This document shows positions 8,972-19,893 of a DNA stretch of 43,604 bases, piece after piece. The stretch is taken from NCBI GenBank assembly GCA_025529335.1, contig JAMYHX010000373.1:1-43604 (forward strand). Direction: 5' to 3'. Positions within the stretch are counted from its first letter, which is position 1. Each line of letters starts with the position of its first letter. Made by a program: the position numbers and the translations under genes. The notes below the pieces were generated by a model. It was not told the origin of the DNA, searched no databases, and saw only the letters and a list, made by a program, of their open reading frames with translations. The stretch comes from Rhizopus sp. PT2906 (lineage: Eukaryota; Mucoromycota; Mucoromycetes; Mucorales; Rhizopodaceae).

Positions 8972-9974
8972 TCAGCTTGCGACTTCCGAATTGGCGGGCT
9001 GCGACTTTGATTTCGGGAAAGGGCGTATGACATCCATCGTCGGAGTAGTGTTAGTCAATGTCTGATGTTGCTCCGTCAATTTCGATCTCTGTTTCAATGA
9101 CTTGGCATATTGGATAATATAATCCGCTTGTCTTAGTGTTTCGATCGCTTTGGGACTTCTTTGAGTTCTAACAATCGCAATAGCTCTCTCTGCAGTATTA
9201 CATAATGAGTTTTCTAATAACCAACAACAAGCAAATAGACCAGCTCTTCCTACACCTTTAGTAGACATATATTAGACTTCTCATAAATAAAGAGATATAT
9301 ATGAATCCATACCTCCTCTACAATGGACTAGTACGTTGTTTCCTTTATTTATTTCATTATTCACGACATGAATCGCATGCTGTGCTTCCTCTATTGTCTC
9401 TGGACAACTACCTTCGATCATGGGTAATCTGAGCACTTTTATATCATTTTTTGCTGCAATTTCTCTATACTTTGGCCATGGTGCACCTAAAAGTTCCATT
9501 TCATAATCATCTAAGCAACTTTAAGACGATTAATAATGACAAATGATTCATTCCTACAATTATTATTATTATTTGTGTTTACCAAACAGTCAAGGTAATT
9601 CCGAATGATTTCATCCTTGAAAGGTCTGCATCAAGGTCTCTATTGATACTTGCTCTACCTCTGACTGGACCAGACAAACGTACTTTCTTCCCTGGACATG
9701 AACTCAAGCATAAATTTCCTTTGAGCAATGAGGGAGGATGTTGATTGGACATAGACAGAAGCTGTTCTCTAATAGATGGTTCCATACAGTCATAAAGGTC
9801 ATGATTCTTTGGTAAGTCATTATTTGACAAGTATAACTGAATGTCCGGTGGAATGATCCAACTGATCCTAGACAAAAGGTTAGTTTATAATAGTTTCTAT
9901 AGCTTTACATACTTTATTGGATGACTTTTGGAAGTCTTTTGTTCTGTTGGATTATTCAAGATATTTTGACTCAT
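8972..9974 (-). CDS. Dual-specificity/CDKN3-like protein phosphatase
   Basis: Four exons (9974-9913, 9867-9583, 9518-9313, 9255-8972) give 278 aa. The cysteine-phosphatase signature HCRGGVGRAG (Cys182, Arg188) matches HCx5R and is split by the third intron after CRG-G. It is preceded by LRLPMIEG, where the WPD-type acid loop would be (no clear Asp there), and followed by RSPKAIETLRQ, a block shared with CDKN3-type and related fungal/bacterial phosphatases. The N-terminal half (SCPGKKVRLSGPVRGRAS) fits the same group. It probably removes phosphate from proteins; substrate unknown. The last 50 residues are polar and unlike the core. Confidence 0.85.
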
Positions 9975-11354
9975 ATTTTATTCTATTAATAAAAGAGAAA
10001 GAAAGAAAGAAAGAGTGATTGCATAAATATGAAAAGTGATATTTCTGTACTCAGCTTACATTTCATTCGTATCATTTCCAAATTAGTATTGGCTTTTTTT
10101 TTTTGCCTTTTTATACCATAAAAGTGTAGCATCCAAGATGAGCGTTCATACAGTCAGGTCTGTGGGATTTTGTCAATTTAAGCTAACGTGAATTATCAGA
10201 AATTACAAGGCTAATTGCCATCGCAAGTTCCTAAAGCAGTTGTTCACTTCTTTCGCTTTTTCGACATTTACAAAATGGCGAACGGGATTTTTTTATGAGG
10301 TTGGATAAGACAATCTTTACAATGAATAGGATAAACAAAGCTCATGATCCAGGGGCATATCAGCTCAAATCTTAGGCCCAAACATTGCCCTTTAAGCAAT
10401 AGCAAGTCAACAAACATATTTTGCTTTCAAACATGCAGGGAGAATCGTTGAGGAGGAAGGTTGCTAAACAACCAAAAACTGTAAAACTAAATTCAAAAGT
10501 GCACAATGATTATAACGACAGAGAAGGATTTATAGATCGAATGATATAAATACCTGAGAAGCGAGATCATACAACCATGTTTATCATCGATCCCTGTGCT
10601 ACTGAAAGATAGTAGAATGTCTTCTTTTCCCGGTACTGCTTTTTTTTGTCGTAATAAATCATATTATTATGTACGTCGGTCGTATTGTTACTCTTGTATT
10701 AAAGAAGATGACATCCTTTGTCGTTGTATAATCAATATGTGTATTTTGTAGGACATCTTGATTGTTGCTCATGTGATATATTCAACACTATAAATTTGTG
10801 TTTTACATATTTTGTACATAAGCTAAAATTATCTTTTATAATGCAAGTTTATATGCAAATATATAGATTTATACAGTTTTATACAGACTTGTATACAATC
10901 CCTGTGGTGATATTCATTCAATTCGGTACAAACACTAACTGCTCTGGCTTTCCTTTAAATGCGTAGATCTATTTAAATGAATAAAAAAAAAAAAACACAA
11001 TCTCGGTATCGAAGGTTATAGGGTTGCAAAACTAAAGATCGTCTTGTAAAATAGCTTACACATTTGACCTCGTATTTTTGTAATAGCCAAAGATTACCTT
11101 GATCAGACAGAAGAGTATACAGTAACCAGAATAAAGAAATAATACTAATAGCATTTTTGGGGGGAACAGCTTTATACATCAATTTCATTGAATATTTACA
11201 CATCATTCTTCTTGGATTGTATAAAGTATATTTCCTAAATTCTATTATAAATGCAAAAAAGGGGGGGGAAGAGATTTATTTTTTAGAAAAAAAAAGAAAA
11301 GAGCACACACAAAGAAAAGAAAAGAATGAGAATATACACAGATGAATACTAGTT
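9975..11354. other. AT-rich intergenic stretch
   Basis: About 1.4 kb. The ORFs at 10718-10966, 10973-11206 and 11157-11345 are low-complexity or AT-driven and lack protein-like composition. No RNA gene, repeat or element end was recognised. A purine-rich run precedes the 3' end of the Ecl1-like gene. Confidence 0.45.
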
Positions 11355-11797
11355 TTAAGCAAAGGTTTCTTTTACAAATCGATCCGTTTGTATCTCTTCA
11401 AACGGATCCCATTGATTTTTTGTATTTTTGCAGTAATCACAACATTCTATACTTTTTTCTTCTTTTGTGGATGAAAAGAATGTGTCTATGGTAGACAGAG
11501 TATCTGATATTGATGTTGATGTCTTGGTTGATAAAGAGGATGTCAATTCAGGTACAGAGTCATGATGATCGTGACAAACGTGTATATCTATATTATGCGT
11601 CCTAGGACATAGAAATCCTCCATACACATATGTCAAGTCCTTTGGTTCGCTATTTTCCTTCAAAAAACAATTTATTGAGCAATACAAGAAATCCTATCAC
11701 GAATTAGCTTTTAAGGCGTATCTTTATGATCTGATTTGCTTACAGATTCATTTGAAATCGCTTTATCGCAGACAGGACACCAGTTTAAATCACACAT
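11355..11797 (-). CDS. Ecl1-like zinc-binding lifespan/stress protein
   Basis: Two exons (11797-11744, 11693-11355) give 130 aa. The N-terminus MCDLNWCPVCDKAI ... LYCSINCF has the Cys-x2-Cys ... Cys-x3-Cys pattern of the Ecl1/2/3 family (extenders of chronological lifespan in fission yeast). A serine/threonine-rich middle follows. A second CDYC pair lies near residues 104-107. Family members are small nuclear or cytosolic zinc proteins induced by starvation. The first exon supplies the first Cys pair, so the short ORF alone would miss it. Regulation in this species is unknown. Confidence 0.78.
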
Positions 11798-11928
11798 GAC
11801 TGAAAAAAAAAGAGAGAGAGAAATACTTGCGTCTAGAGATTCACAGAAATTTTAATTCTTTATATCATTTATTTAAACACAAAAATTTCTGCATCAAAAA
11901 TTTTAAGGGGGTTGATTCGTGTGTAACA

Positions 11929-13791
11929 TTATTCTTCCATCGTGTCTTCTTCTTTAGGTGCATCTAAAGTGATAGCCGTGGAAACAGCGTTGTCATTATT
12001 CACCTTATTATCTAATGTAGTATCCGTATGAGCCTGATTGTCTGTCATGACATGATCCTCATGTTGGTTGCTTTCATTAGGCTGATCTTCATTATCATAA
12101 ATGTTACTAGCCTAATAAATAATTTGTTTAAAACTCAGATGGTCTGATCATCTCTCCTTTTCTCGTAGTTACCATTTGCCACACTTGTACAATATTATCG
12201 TCGGCTGTACTGGCCAATACCCATGGCTCTACTGGATTCCAGCTGAAATCTGAAATCTTGTTTGTATGTCCACCATGCATAAACTATACAGGATGAGTTG
12301 ATGCCTTCTTTGCTTATGATATTATACATACCAAAAGTTCAGGAGGACCATCTACCGCATCTTTAGGGTGCTGAGGAGCCCCGATACGAGATAAATCCCA
12401 AACGAGGATTCTTCTATCGCAGCTTGCGGTAGCCAATACAGCGTCATGATGAGGAGACCAAGACAGTTGAAGAATTTCTGCTTGATGGGATCTTAAGGTA
12501 TGTAGTGGTGATTTCAAATTACGTAAATCCCATAGTCCAGCGGTCTATATAACTCATATTAGCTCTTGTTGTCCGTCATCTTTTTCTTTTTGTACCTTAT
12601 CACCCGATCCAGTGGCAAGGATCCATTCACTATCAGGAGCGAAGCTAACACAATTAATCTCTGCTTCATGTGCTTGAATGTTATGGATTGGCTTGTTTGA
12701 GTCATTTCGTGAATCCCAGCTAGAATAACGTCAGTCTTTTTAGGGTATGCATCTATTAAACTTACATCATAAGTCTCGCGTCATCGCCTCCTGAAGCAAA
12801 TATGGATTCAAATTTTGTATGCCATGCAACATCCTTTGTTCATTATTTTAATATCCACTATATCATCATTCTGTGATTTCATTACCTCGACAGATGTATG
12901 TGCCGTATATATGCGTACTGGCTCTAGTACTCGATTCTCTCTGGTTGTTCCATCCACGTCCCATTGACAGATTCTTCCATCAAATCCTGCACTGAGTAAA
13001 TGATTTGAGTTTGATTTATGAGGGCTCCATGCTAAACCATATCTAAAAGAGGTGCGTTAGAGTGTCTTTTTTTTCTTTTTGTGAAAAACACTTGCCCTTC
13101 TTTATCATGGCCAACAAGCTTCAATGTGGGATTGAACTCATTCTTTGGTTGAAGATCAAACGTGGTTCTATCGAATACATAAACCTCACCAGCCCTTGAT
13201 TTTGTAGCTATGATATCTGGGTTTTCATTATGGTAACGAGCTCGGTTTACTTCACCGTCATGAGGAATTTTTTGGGTAATCTTTATGAATGTTTCACTAT
13301 TGTCTATATATAAACATTAGAAAACGCGTACAATAGAGATTGACGACAAAAGTTACCACTTGTATCTTCTGCAGGTGTATCCTCTGCCTTCAGAATGGGG
13401 ATTTTGACAGAAGCAATTTGGACATAATTAGGTTCATCGTCATTTGTATGTGTTCCCAGCAATAAACGCTGAACCTTGTAATTCTTATCCGGAGATCTAT
13501 AACAAACATATATAAAGTGGTCAATCAACATATATATATATATATATATCGCCTCTCTTGTTCTTTTTCTTTACTCTTCTACGTCTGGGAACCACTGGCA
13601 GGTCAGACTTGGCCATTCGAGCGCGTGTGTGACAACAAGGTCATAAAGAAAAGGTGAGTTCTTCTTCCACATTTTATACTCTTCATTGATGAGTTTTTCT
13701 GCTTCTTCAATAGATCTATTTTCAAGTTCTATTTTTTTTTCTTGTTATTAAGTGTTGCTTATAGTCATGTTAACTTTATACCGTAATCCAT
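11929..13791 (-). CDS. Histone-binding WD40 protein (RBBP4/Msi1/Hat2 family)
   Basis: Ten exons (13791-13782, 13728-13575, 13496-13357, 13303-13096, 13042-12886, 12833-12766, 12719-12596, 12544-12332, 12283-12173, 12111-11929) give 455 aa. The N-terminal helix (INEEYKMWKKNSPFLYDLVV) and TCQWFPDVE block, then WD repeats with GYGLAWSP, FASGGDDARLMIWDSR, ATGSGDKTAGLWDLR, LATASCDRRILVWD and KISDFSWNP, identify the family. These proteins escort histones H3-H4 in CAF-1, Hat1, deacetylase and Polycomb complexes. Intron 4 is GC-AG (donor GCAAGT); the only nearby GT breaks the frame. Intron 2 holds a (TA)n run. The C-terminus has an added acidic, Asp/Asn-rich tail of about 50 residues beyond the usual 420-430. 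Which paralogue it is (Msi1 or Hat2) I cannot decide. Confidence 0.94.
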
Positions 13792-14410
13792 GTTGCCTGT
13801 AGGAATAAAAACAAGGAAGAGAGACGGATGTCTGCTATTTAAAATAAATCAACCCCAGTCACATCTTCTACAGAAAAGCAATGGCCGTGTGCCCATCGTT
13901 ATGGATGCATCGAAAGAGTTTGGTCTACTGGAAAGGAAAGAAATATCTGGAAAAGACGTATAAAATGAAAAAAAAACAGCAAGCATCTGTTATACCACAT
14001 TTTATTCCAATTAATCCTCATCCTGATACGGTAAGAAGCTGACAATAGTGATGATCATTGTTTATCAAATCAAGCCTGAAAGATCCTTCACACAAAAGGT
14101 TTACCTTTGAGCTCATTTAGTAGAACTCTTTCGATATACCTAAGAGGAACTTATTATATGTGCCTGGAAGACATCTTTCTATATCAATACTTCTCAGTGA
14201 TTACAAAGTCCCTTTGATTTATTCAGGATTATACTTTCTCTCTTTCTCTCTCTATCTCTCTCTCATCCTTGTCATCCTTTATTTCAAACATTAGATGATA
14301 TGTATTCAAAGGTACAACAATTGACGTCGGCGTGAATTTTTACTTGCTCCCCCCGCGAAAAATATTTTCTTTTTTTTTTTTTCATTTTTCACCACTTGTT
14401 TGCTATTGAC
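13792..14410. other. Divergent promoter region, RBBP4-like / Cox23
   Basis: About 620 bases between two divergent starts. A 53-codon ATG ORF at 13881-14042 (MAVCPSLWMHRKSLVY start, basic) is open but unrecognised. Long CT and T runs (about 14235-14265 and 14369-14382) precede the Cox23 start. Confidence 0.4.
13881..14042 (+). CDS. Small basic ORF (53 aa), unassigned
   Basis: ATG to TGA without interruption. The composition is protein-like: tryptophans, a basic HRKSLVYWKGKKYLEKTYK segment, and a Pro-rich end. A possible donor (GGTAAG at 14030) suggests it might be the first exon of a longer gene, but I could not find a convincing continuation. It may be chance. Confidence 0.2.
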   Translation: MAVCPSLWMHRKSLVYWKGKKYLEKTYKMKKKQQASVIPHFIPINPHPDTVRS

Positions 14411-14723
14411 ATGCCACTTTCAAAACCACCTCCACCTCCACCAAAGCCTGAATTTGGTGAGCCTTCTACACCCAAAGACTTTAATGAGAAATTTAAGCAA
14501 AAGCCTTTAACAAAATACATGAATCCTTGTGCTTTAGAAGAAAAGCAAAGTATGAAATGTCTCGATGACAACAACTATGAGAAAGACAAGTGCAATTACT
14601 TTTTTATGCAGTACCGTGAATGTAAAAAGAAATGGGTAAGTTGGTCCATGTGTGATAACAACGACTCTAACACACTGATAGATGGAAGAGCGACGACGAC
14701 TTCGTAGAGCAGGTGAACTCTAA
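14411..14723 (+). CDS. COX23: Cytochrome oxidase assembly factor Cox23 (CHCHD7-like)
   Basis: Two exons (14411-14635, 14682-14723) give 88 aa. A proline-rich start leads to a CHCH domain with twin Cx9C motifs: CALEEKQSMKC and CNYFFMQYREC. The second exon then adds a basic C-terminal helix (MEERRRLRRAGEL) following KKKW. This is the Cox23/CHCHD7 pattern, including YRECKKKW. The protein is imported by the Mia40 route into the intermembrane space and supports cytochrome c oxidase assembly. The start is the ATG giving MPLSKPPP, with no upstream in-frame ATG. Without splicing the basic helix would be lost. Confidence 0.9.
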
Positions 14724-14877
14724 GCATTAGATAGCACATATTTTCAAAATAAACCCCCCCTCTCTTTGTAACTATTTTCCATTCACTCAAACTAAACACC
14801 AAATTCTACTATTTTGTGTATATGTGCAAAATACAATTGAAAAAGTTTTATTTTTGAAGAAAAAGGTTTCAAGAAAC

Positions 14878-15313
14878 TTAATCGAAGAGACCTATTACAT
14901 AAAACTGTTAGCATCGTTTTCTCTGCACGTATACCATTCATTTTACCGAAGCCCATATCGTCATCAGATTCTTCCTTTTCTTCTTCCTTCTTTTCTTCTT
15001 CAGCAGGAGCGGCATCAGCAGCACCACCAGCGGCGGCAGCACCAGCAACAGCGGGACCAGCACCAGGAGCACCAACGTTCATGAGAAGAGCCTTGAGGTC
15101 TTGACCAGCGAGGGCCTTGGCGTAGAGAGAGAACCAGATGGGTTCAACTTCAACACCGGCAGCAGAGACAAGGGTTTGGAGCTTGTCAGCCTATTTGTTT
15201 TTAAGAATTAGACTGATGCTATAATGTTGTGTTTAGAGAATGCTTACGGTGATTTCAATGTTGTCATCTTCAAGGATGAGGGCAGCGTAAACGACGGCAA
15301 GTTCGGCAGACAT
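14878..15313 (-). CDS. RPP1: 60S acidic ribosomal stalk protein P1
   Basis: Three exons (15313-15248, 15190-14947, 14891-14878) give 107 aa. The N-terminal helix bundle starts MSAELAVVYAALILEDD. An Ala/Gly/Pro hinge follows, then the acidic end EEEKKEEEKEESDDDMGFGLFD. The last 14-nt exon completes the invariant GFGLFD tail that recruits translational GTPases to the ribosome. P1 pairs with P2 on uL10; residues at the N-terminus and WFSLYAKAL fit P1 rather than P2. All three exons join in phase. It lies convergent to Cox23, about 150 bases apart. Confidence 0.96.
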
Positions 15314-15347
15314 GCTATATGTATTTAATATGATGAGTTTTCAAACA

Positions 15348-15376
15348 GATGGATGGATGGATGGATGGATGGATGG
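15348..15376 (+). repeat. (GATG)n microsatellite
   Basis: Seven near-perfect GATG/ATGG units lie about 35 bases upstream of the P1 start codon, in its probable promoter or leader. Confidence 0.9.
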
Positions 15377-17504
15377 GTCCATATACATACGCGCAAAATA
15401 AGATGCTAGTAAGAGGAGGATCTGTTCGTAGCCTGCCTGACAACCTATTTTACTTTCATGGGGAAAGTCACAAGCCTGTATTTTAAAACACCGATGATTT
15501 TACCATGAACATGTCAAGCGGACTAGGCAGTGAAAAACTACCCTCATAAGCTAAAGCTGCAATAAAGTAGTAGCTTTCTATGATAATATTTGACGAAAAG
15601 ATAAAGAACGCATTTATTAGGAATCTAAAGAGGACTGTTTATCACAAAGACTTTATCTTCTTCAATGTTTTAATTACTACTATTTTCTTGGTAGCTTCTT
15701 CCAGTTGTAAAAGTTTTCTTCTCTTTATGATCATCGTGTAAAAATAAAAGATTTAGATGATAAGAAAATACAGTATTGAGGTGCCCTTGTTGATCTACCT
15801 ATTTATCAATCTCTACGCGTTTTTTAAAAAAAAAGAGTACAGCATTTGTTCGTCAGCTGTCCGCTCAAATGGAAAATGTATTCTCCGCCAACATTGCCCC
15901 GATCTTGCACAGTGAAGCTGTTAAATTTTTTCTAAAGATTAATCACATAAAACAAGATAAAAAGTCGCTCTTTTATGTTGTGTAAACATGAATATATGAA
16001 GTGTTGAACACATTACACGAGTAAGTGATCTTGGTTGTTCCCACCCCCTTCGTCCCTTTCTCTTTCTTTGTCTCTGCTTTCAAGAAGATGAGGATTAATA
16101 TTTCAGTTATTTTATTGTCTTTTATTGTAGTACAAGTTTGAAAAAAAAAATAACGACTGATAACAACAACCAAGATCACGTCTTACGAAGTGTAATGGGA
16201 ATATATATAAATGCGAGTATATTAAGATGAATAACAATGACTTTTGATAGGGACATTCCCCCATCTTCAATTCAGGCACATGAAAATTTGACAATAACAA
16301 CAGACATAGTTTTAAAATATAAGAGTTGTTCATTCTATGCTCAATAATAACTTTTTTTTTATGGCTTTAGTAAACAACAATATGCCTTTAAGTTGGTACA
16401 GAAGTCCATCTTACCAACATTATCCTCTTCATATACTCATATGGTATATTCACTAGAAGAGCTTTATCACCTTTTTTTTTTTTAATCTAACCATAATGCT
16501 TAATTATTAACATTAATTATTTTATTTAGGATATTATAGTAGATAGCGTGAAGCATATGTTTGAAACCATTGAAGAGAAATATATGTTTATGGATTATCG
16601 TGAATTACTAAAACCAACTGTTACATTGGTAAAATGTTACAGTTGACGAAAGGAGAACAGAGGATGTGGTATATAAGCTCTTTTAGCCGCGCTTTTTTTA
16701 TTTGAAAATATATAAAATAAATAAGCTGTCTCTTTTAAAAAGAGAAAGCTATTCCTTAACGTGAGAAAAGGCATATTGGATAACTGGAGATTCTTTTCAA
16801 ATACTAATACACGCAATCGAATGAAAAGGACTATGGTTAGCATTGGAAAATTGCGGTAATGAATTCCAATTGAATTTAGTGTTCTTGTTATATTGACTGA
16901 TCTTGTGGCATTTTTTCTACAAGTAGAGCATGATCCATAATATAAGGAACTGAAATTGATATACCTAGGTAGTTAAAAGGCTTGGCAAATGGTATTGATT
17001 CAGAACCTAGGTATAATGAAGAGGTTAGAGCTTTATGTATTAACATTATGCTCTTAAAGACATTCCATATGAACCCATATAGTCAGCTATCAGGCTACAG
17101 ACATCGAAGTAATTTTTGAATGCTATCCGGGTGACATCGTGTGCGTAGAGAAGCATATTGATCATATAGACGAGGGGTTTTTTTGTAATAAGTTCATTTG
17201 AGACTGTAAGAATATAGGCAGATGATTACTATGTTGAAAATATAACGGTGGAAGTATGGAACCTAGGGAGTATACCTGTTTTTGGTAAACATTTCTTGAC
17301 TGGACTGAGATTTTGTCCACTTGTGTGACTAATAAAGATTCATATTAAGTTTTAAAACTATCATTTGACAAGATCGATCTTAGGTTAGCTCGCAGACATG
17401 ATAATGCTGATTGCATCGAGGTGCTGTCCTTGGACCATAATTGATTTTTACCAAACTGGCCTTTTTTTTTTTTTTAAAAAAAAAAAAAAACAAAAAAAAA
17501 ACAA
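15377..17504. other. Long AT-rich intergenic stretch
   Basis: About 2.1 kb without a recognised gene. ORFs at 15973-16333 and 16637-16843 (minus) are rich in Phe/Leu/Tyr and look like chance frames. A 31-codon ORF at 16361 is too short to judge. An uninterrupted T-run followed by an A-run (about 17463-17490) is low-complexity sequence. Confidence 0.45.
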
Positions 17505-17640
17505 AATTACGACCAGTACTTTTAATAAAAGTACGACTCAGCATCTATAAAAGTACGACCAGTGTGTGTGTGTGTGTATGTGTGTGTATATAAAAAGTAC
17601 GATCAGTATTTTGTTTTATAAAAGTATGGTTTTTGTTTTT
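17505..17640 (+). repeat. Degenerate direct repeats upstream of MAP kinase
   Basis: Four to five copies of a unit close to ATAAAAGTACGACCAGT occur at about 17506, 17524, 17546, 17588 and 17617, spaced 18-42 bases apart. A (GT)n run lies between the third and fourth. They lie about 350-480 bases before the MAP kinase ATG. They may be a decayed tandem array or a cluster of binding sites. Confidence 0.7.
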
Positions 17641-17980
17641 AGAAAAGAACGAAAGAATTTAACAGTTTTACTGTATTAATATTTCTTCCAATGAGATCCC
17701 TCTCAACAAAATATGAGTTCCTTGTTAGATCCCTTCAGATATAAACCATATCTTCTGGACCATCTTGTTCTTTACGAGACTTTTATTTAACAGATTGTCT
17801 GACTTTTTTTGTTCCCTTCTCTGTTATTTTGATGTTTAGTAACTTTTGATGTGTGTGACTTTTACTTTTATTAATAGCTAAAAGTTATCCGAAAAGAAAC
17901 CGAGACCCTTTTAAATTGCTTTTCTCTCTCTATTTCTTTCTTTCTTTTCCTTTTTTTCTCTCTGTATTTTATAAACAGAA

Positions 17981-19893
17981 ATGACAAATTATCAAGCTTT
18001 TCCTGTATTGAATCAGCAGTTTATTGTTGATAAAAAGTATCAGTTCATTCGTGAAATGGGTCAAGGTGCTTATGGTGTCGTTTGGTAATGTGAACTGGAC
18101 CTCCTTTTTTTTTTTTTTTTCTTTTTAATTGACTTCATCTTTAGTGCTGCCAAAGACACTTCTACAGGTGAACAAGTAGCTATTAAAAAGGCAAGCATAT
18201 ATAGATTTATACATATATATATTTAAATAGTTAATATAAAGTGAATGATTAGGTCTGTCGTATCTTTGAAAAGACTATTCTCGCCAAGAGAGCTTTACGT
18301 GAAGTTAAATTATTAAAGTTCTTTAATGGACATGAAAATGTAAGTTTTCTTAAGTGGTTTACGTGTATGCTTATATTTAATAGATCACTTCTGTACTTGA
18401 TATGGATATTGTTAACCTGCAAGACTTTAACGAAATGTAATACTTTTGTTATTTAAACGCGTTAAATGACTAACATGTGATCTTAGTTATCTTGTACAAG
18501 AATTAATGGAAGCAGATCTTCATCAAATCATTCGATCAGGTCAACCTTTAACAGATGCCCACTTTCAATATTTTGTATATCAAATCTGTAGAGGATTAAA
18601 GTATATTCACAGTGCAAATGTAAGTAATAATAGTAATAATAGTAGCAAAACTAACATCTTGAAGGTTTTACATAGAGATTTAAAACCAGGTAAAACAAAA
18701 AATGACATGTTTTTCAAAAAAAGACTAAATATACATAGGCAATTTACTTGTTAACGCTGATTGTGAGTTAAAGGTAAGCTATATCAATCGAGTTACCTGC
18801 TCTGGAGCTTAATTTTAATAGATTTGTGATTTTGGTTTGGCCCGTGGTTATTCTGACAACCCGGATTACAATGCCGGTTTTATGACGGAATATGTTGCCA
18901 CACGATGGTACAGAGCTCCTGAAATTATGCTTAGTTTTCAAAGCTATACCAAAGCAAGTAAGTTGGATTTTGGACCATGTTTCTTTTTTTTTTTTGTTGA
19001 CATTTCATCTAGTTGACATGTGGTCTGTTGGTTGTATCTTTGCTGAAATGTTGGGTGGAAGACCTCTTTTCAAAGGAAGAGATTGTAAGAATGGAGAAAT
19101 ATAAATACAAGGAAGTTACCTATTTATACTCAATATTGTCTAGACGTTGACCAATTAAATCAAATCCTCGGTATATTGGGTACACCAGATGAAGAGACAT
19201 TACGTAGAGTAGGCAGTGAACGAGCTCAAGTATATATCAGAAGCTTACCTAGAATGCCCCGAATTCCATTTGAAAATTTATATCCAAGAGGTATTATTCA
19301 TCTTGTTATTTCTTAAAACTCATCTCTTGTTGTTATATAGCCAACCCCTTAGCTATTGATCTATTGAACAAGTTATTAGAATTTGATCCATCTAAGCGTA
19401 TCACTGTAGAAGAAGCCCTTGCTCATCCATACCTTAGCGCCTATCATGATGAAGATGATGAGGTAATGAATGAATCATCAATTCATCTTTTTCTAACAAT
19501 ACCTTCCATTAGCCTGTACATACGCAGACTTTTGACTTTTCTTTTGAAGTTGTAGACTCTATTGAAGAAATGAGCCGCATGATTGCACAAGAAGTAATGA
19601 CATATAAAGCATCCAAACAGCAATCACTTCAACCCATTGCCAACACAGGCGCAAACTTGCGAAGAAGAGAAAGGTTAGTTTATATAGATGAAAAAGGGAG
19701 TGTTTATTGATTTCATCCAAGTATGTCCGCCCAAGATCGTGAGACCTTGGCAGCAGCTCAAGCTCGAGCCACCCAAGAAGCTGATAACACAGATTCTGGT
19801 GTAGCAGGTGTTGCTGAAACAGCTGTTCATCATCGTCCTATTCGCGATATGGAAGTAGATGAGCTAGAAAGAGAACTTAGTGGTATGGTCTAA
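17981..19893 (+). CDS. SLT2: Cell-wall-integrity MAP kinase (Slt2/Mpk1-like)
   Basis: Thirteen exons (17981-18084, 18145-18190, 18253-18339, 18384-18436, 18487-18619, 18665-18689, 18739-18773, 18822-18957, 19013-19084, 19144-19290, 19341-19462, 19513-19673, 19722-19893) give 430 aa. Kinase motifs are complete: glycine loop GQGAYGVV, VAIKK, HRDLKPGN, DFGLARG, activation lip TEY within MTEYVATRWYRAPE, and the MAPK insert. The Slt2 signature includes SGQPLTDAHFQ, LKYIHSANVLHRDL and NADCELKICD. It acts below Pkc1 in wall-stress signalling. Intron 2 begins GCAAGC after AAAAAG and has no usable GT, so it is a GC-AG intron. The C-terminal tail after about residue 370 is much shorter than in yeast Slt2 and lacks a long Gln run. 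A CT-rich leader precedes the ATG. Confidence 0.96.

Noticed and set aside
14824..15084. 86-codon plus-strand ORF rich in Gln/His
   Set aside because: Antisense of the Ala- and acid-rich P1 hinge; its composition is explained by that.
17463..17495. T-run followed by A-run as a terminator or hairpin
   Set aside because: Simple low-complexity sequence; such a palindrome is expected from poly-T next to poly-A and no transcript end is nearby.
15377..17504. Search for tRNA, 5S, U-snRNA or SRP RNA genes in the long gaps
   Set aside because: No A/B-box pair, U6-like 5' end, or other diagnostic core was found by eye here or in the other gaps; absence is not proven.
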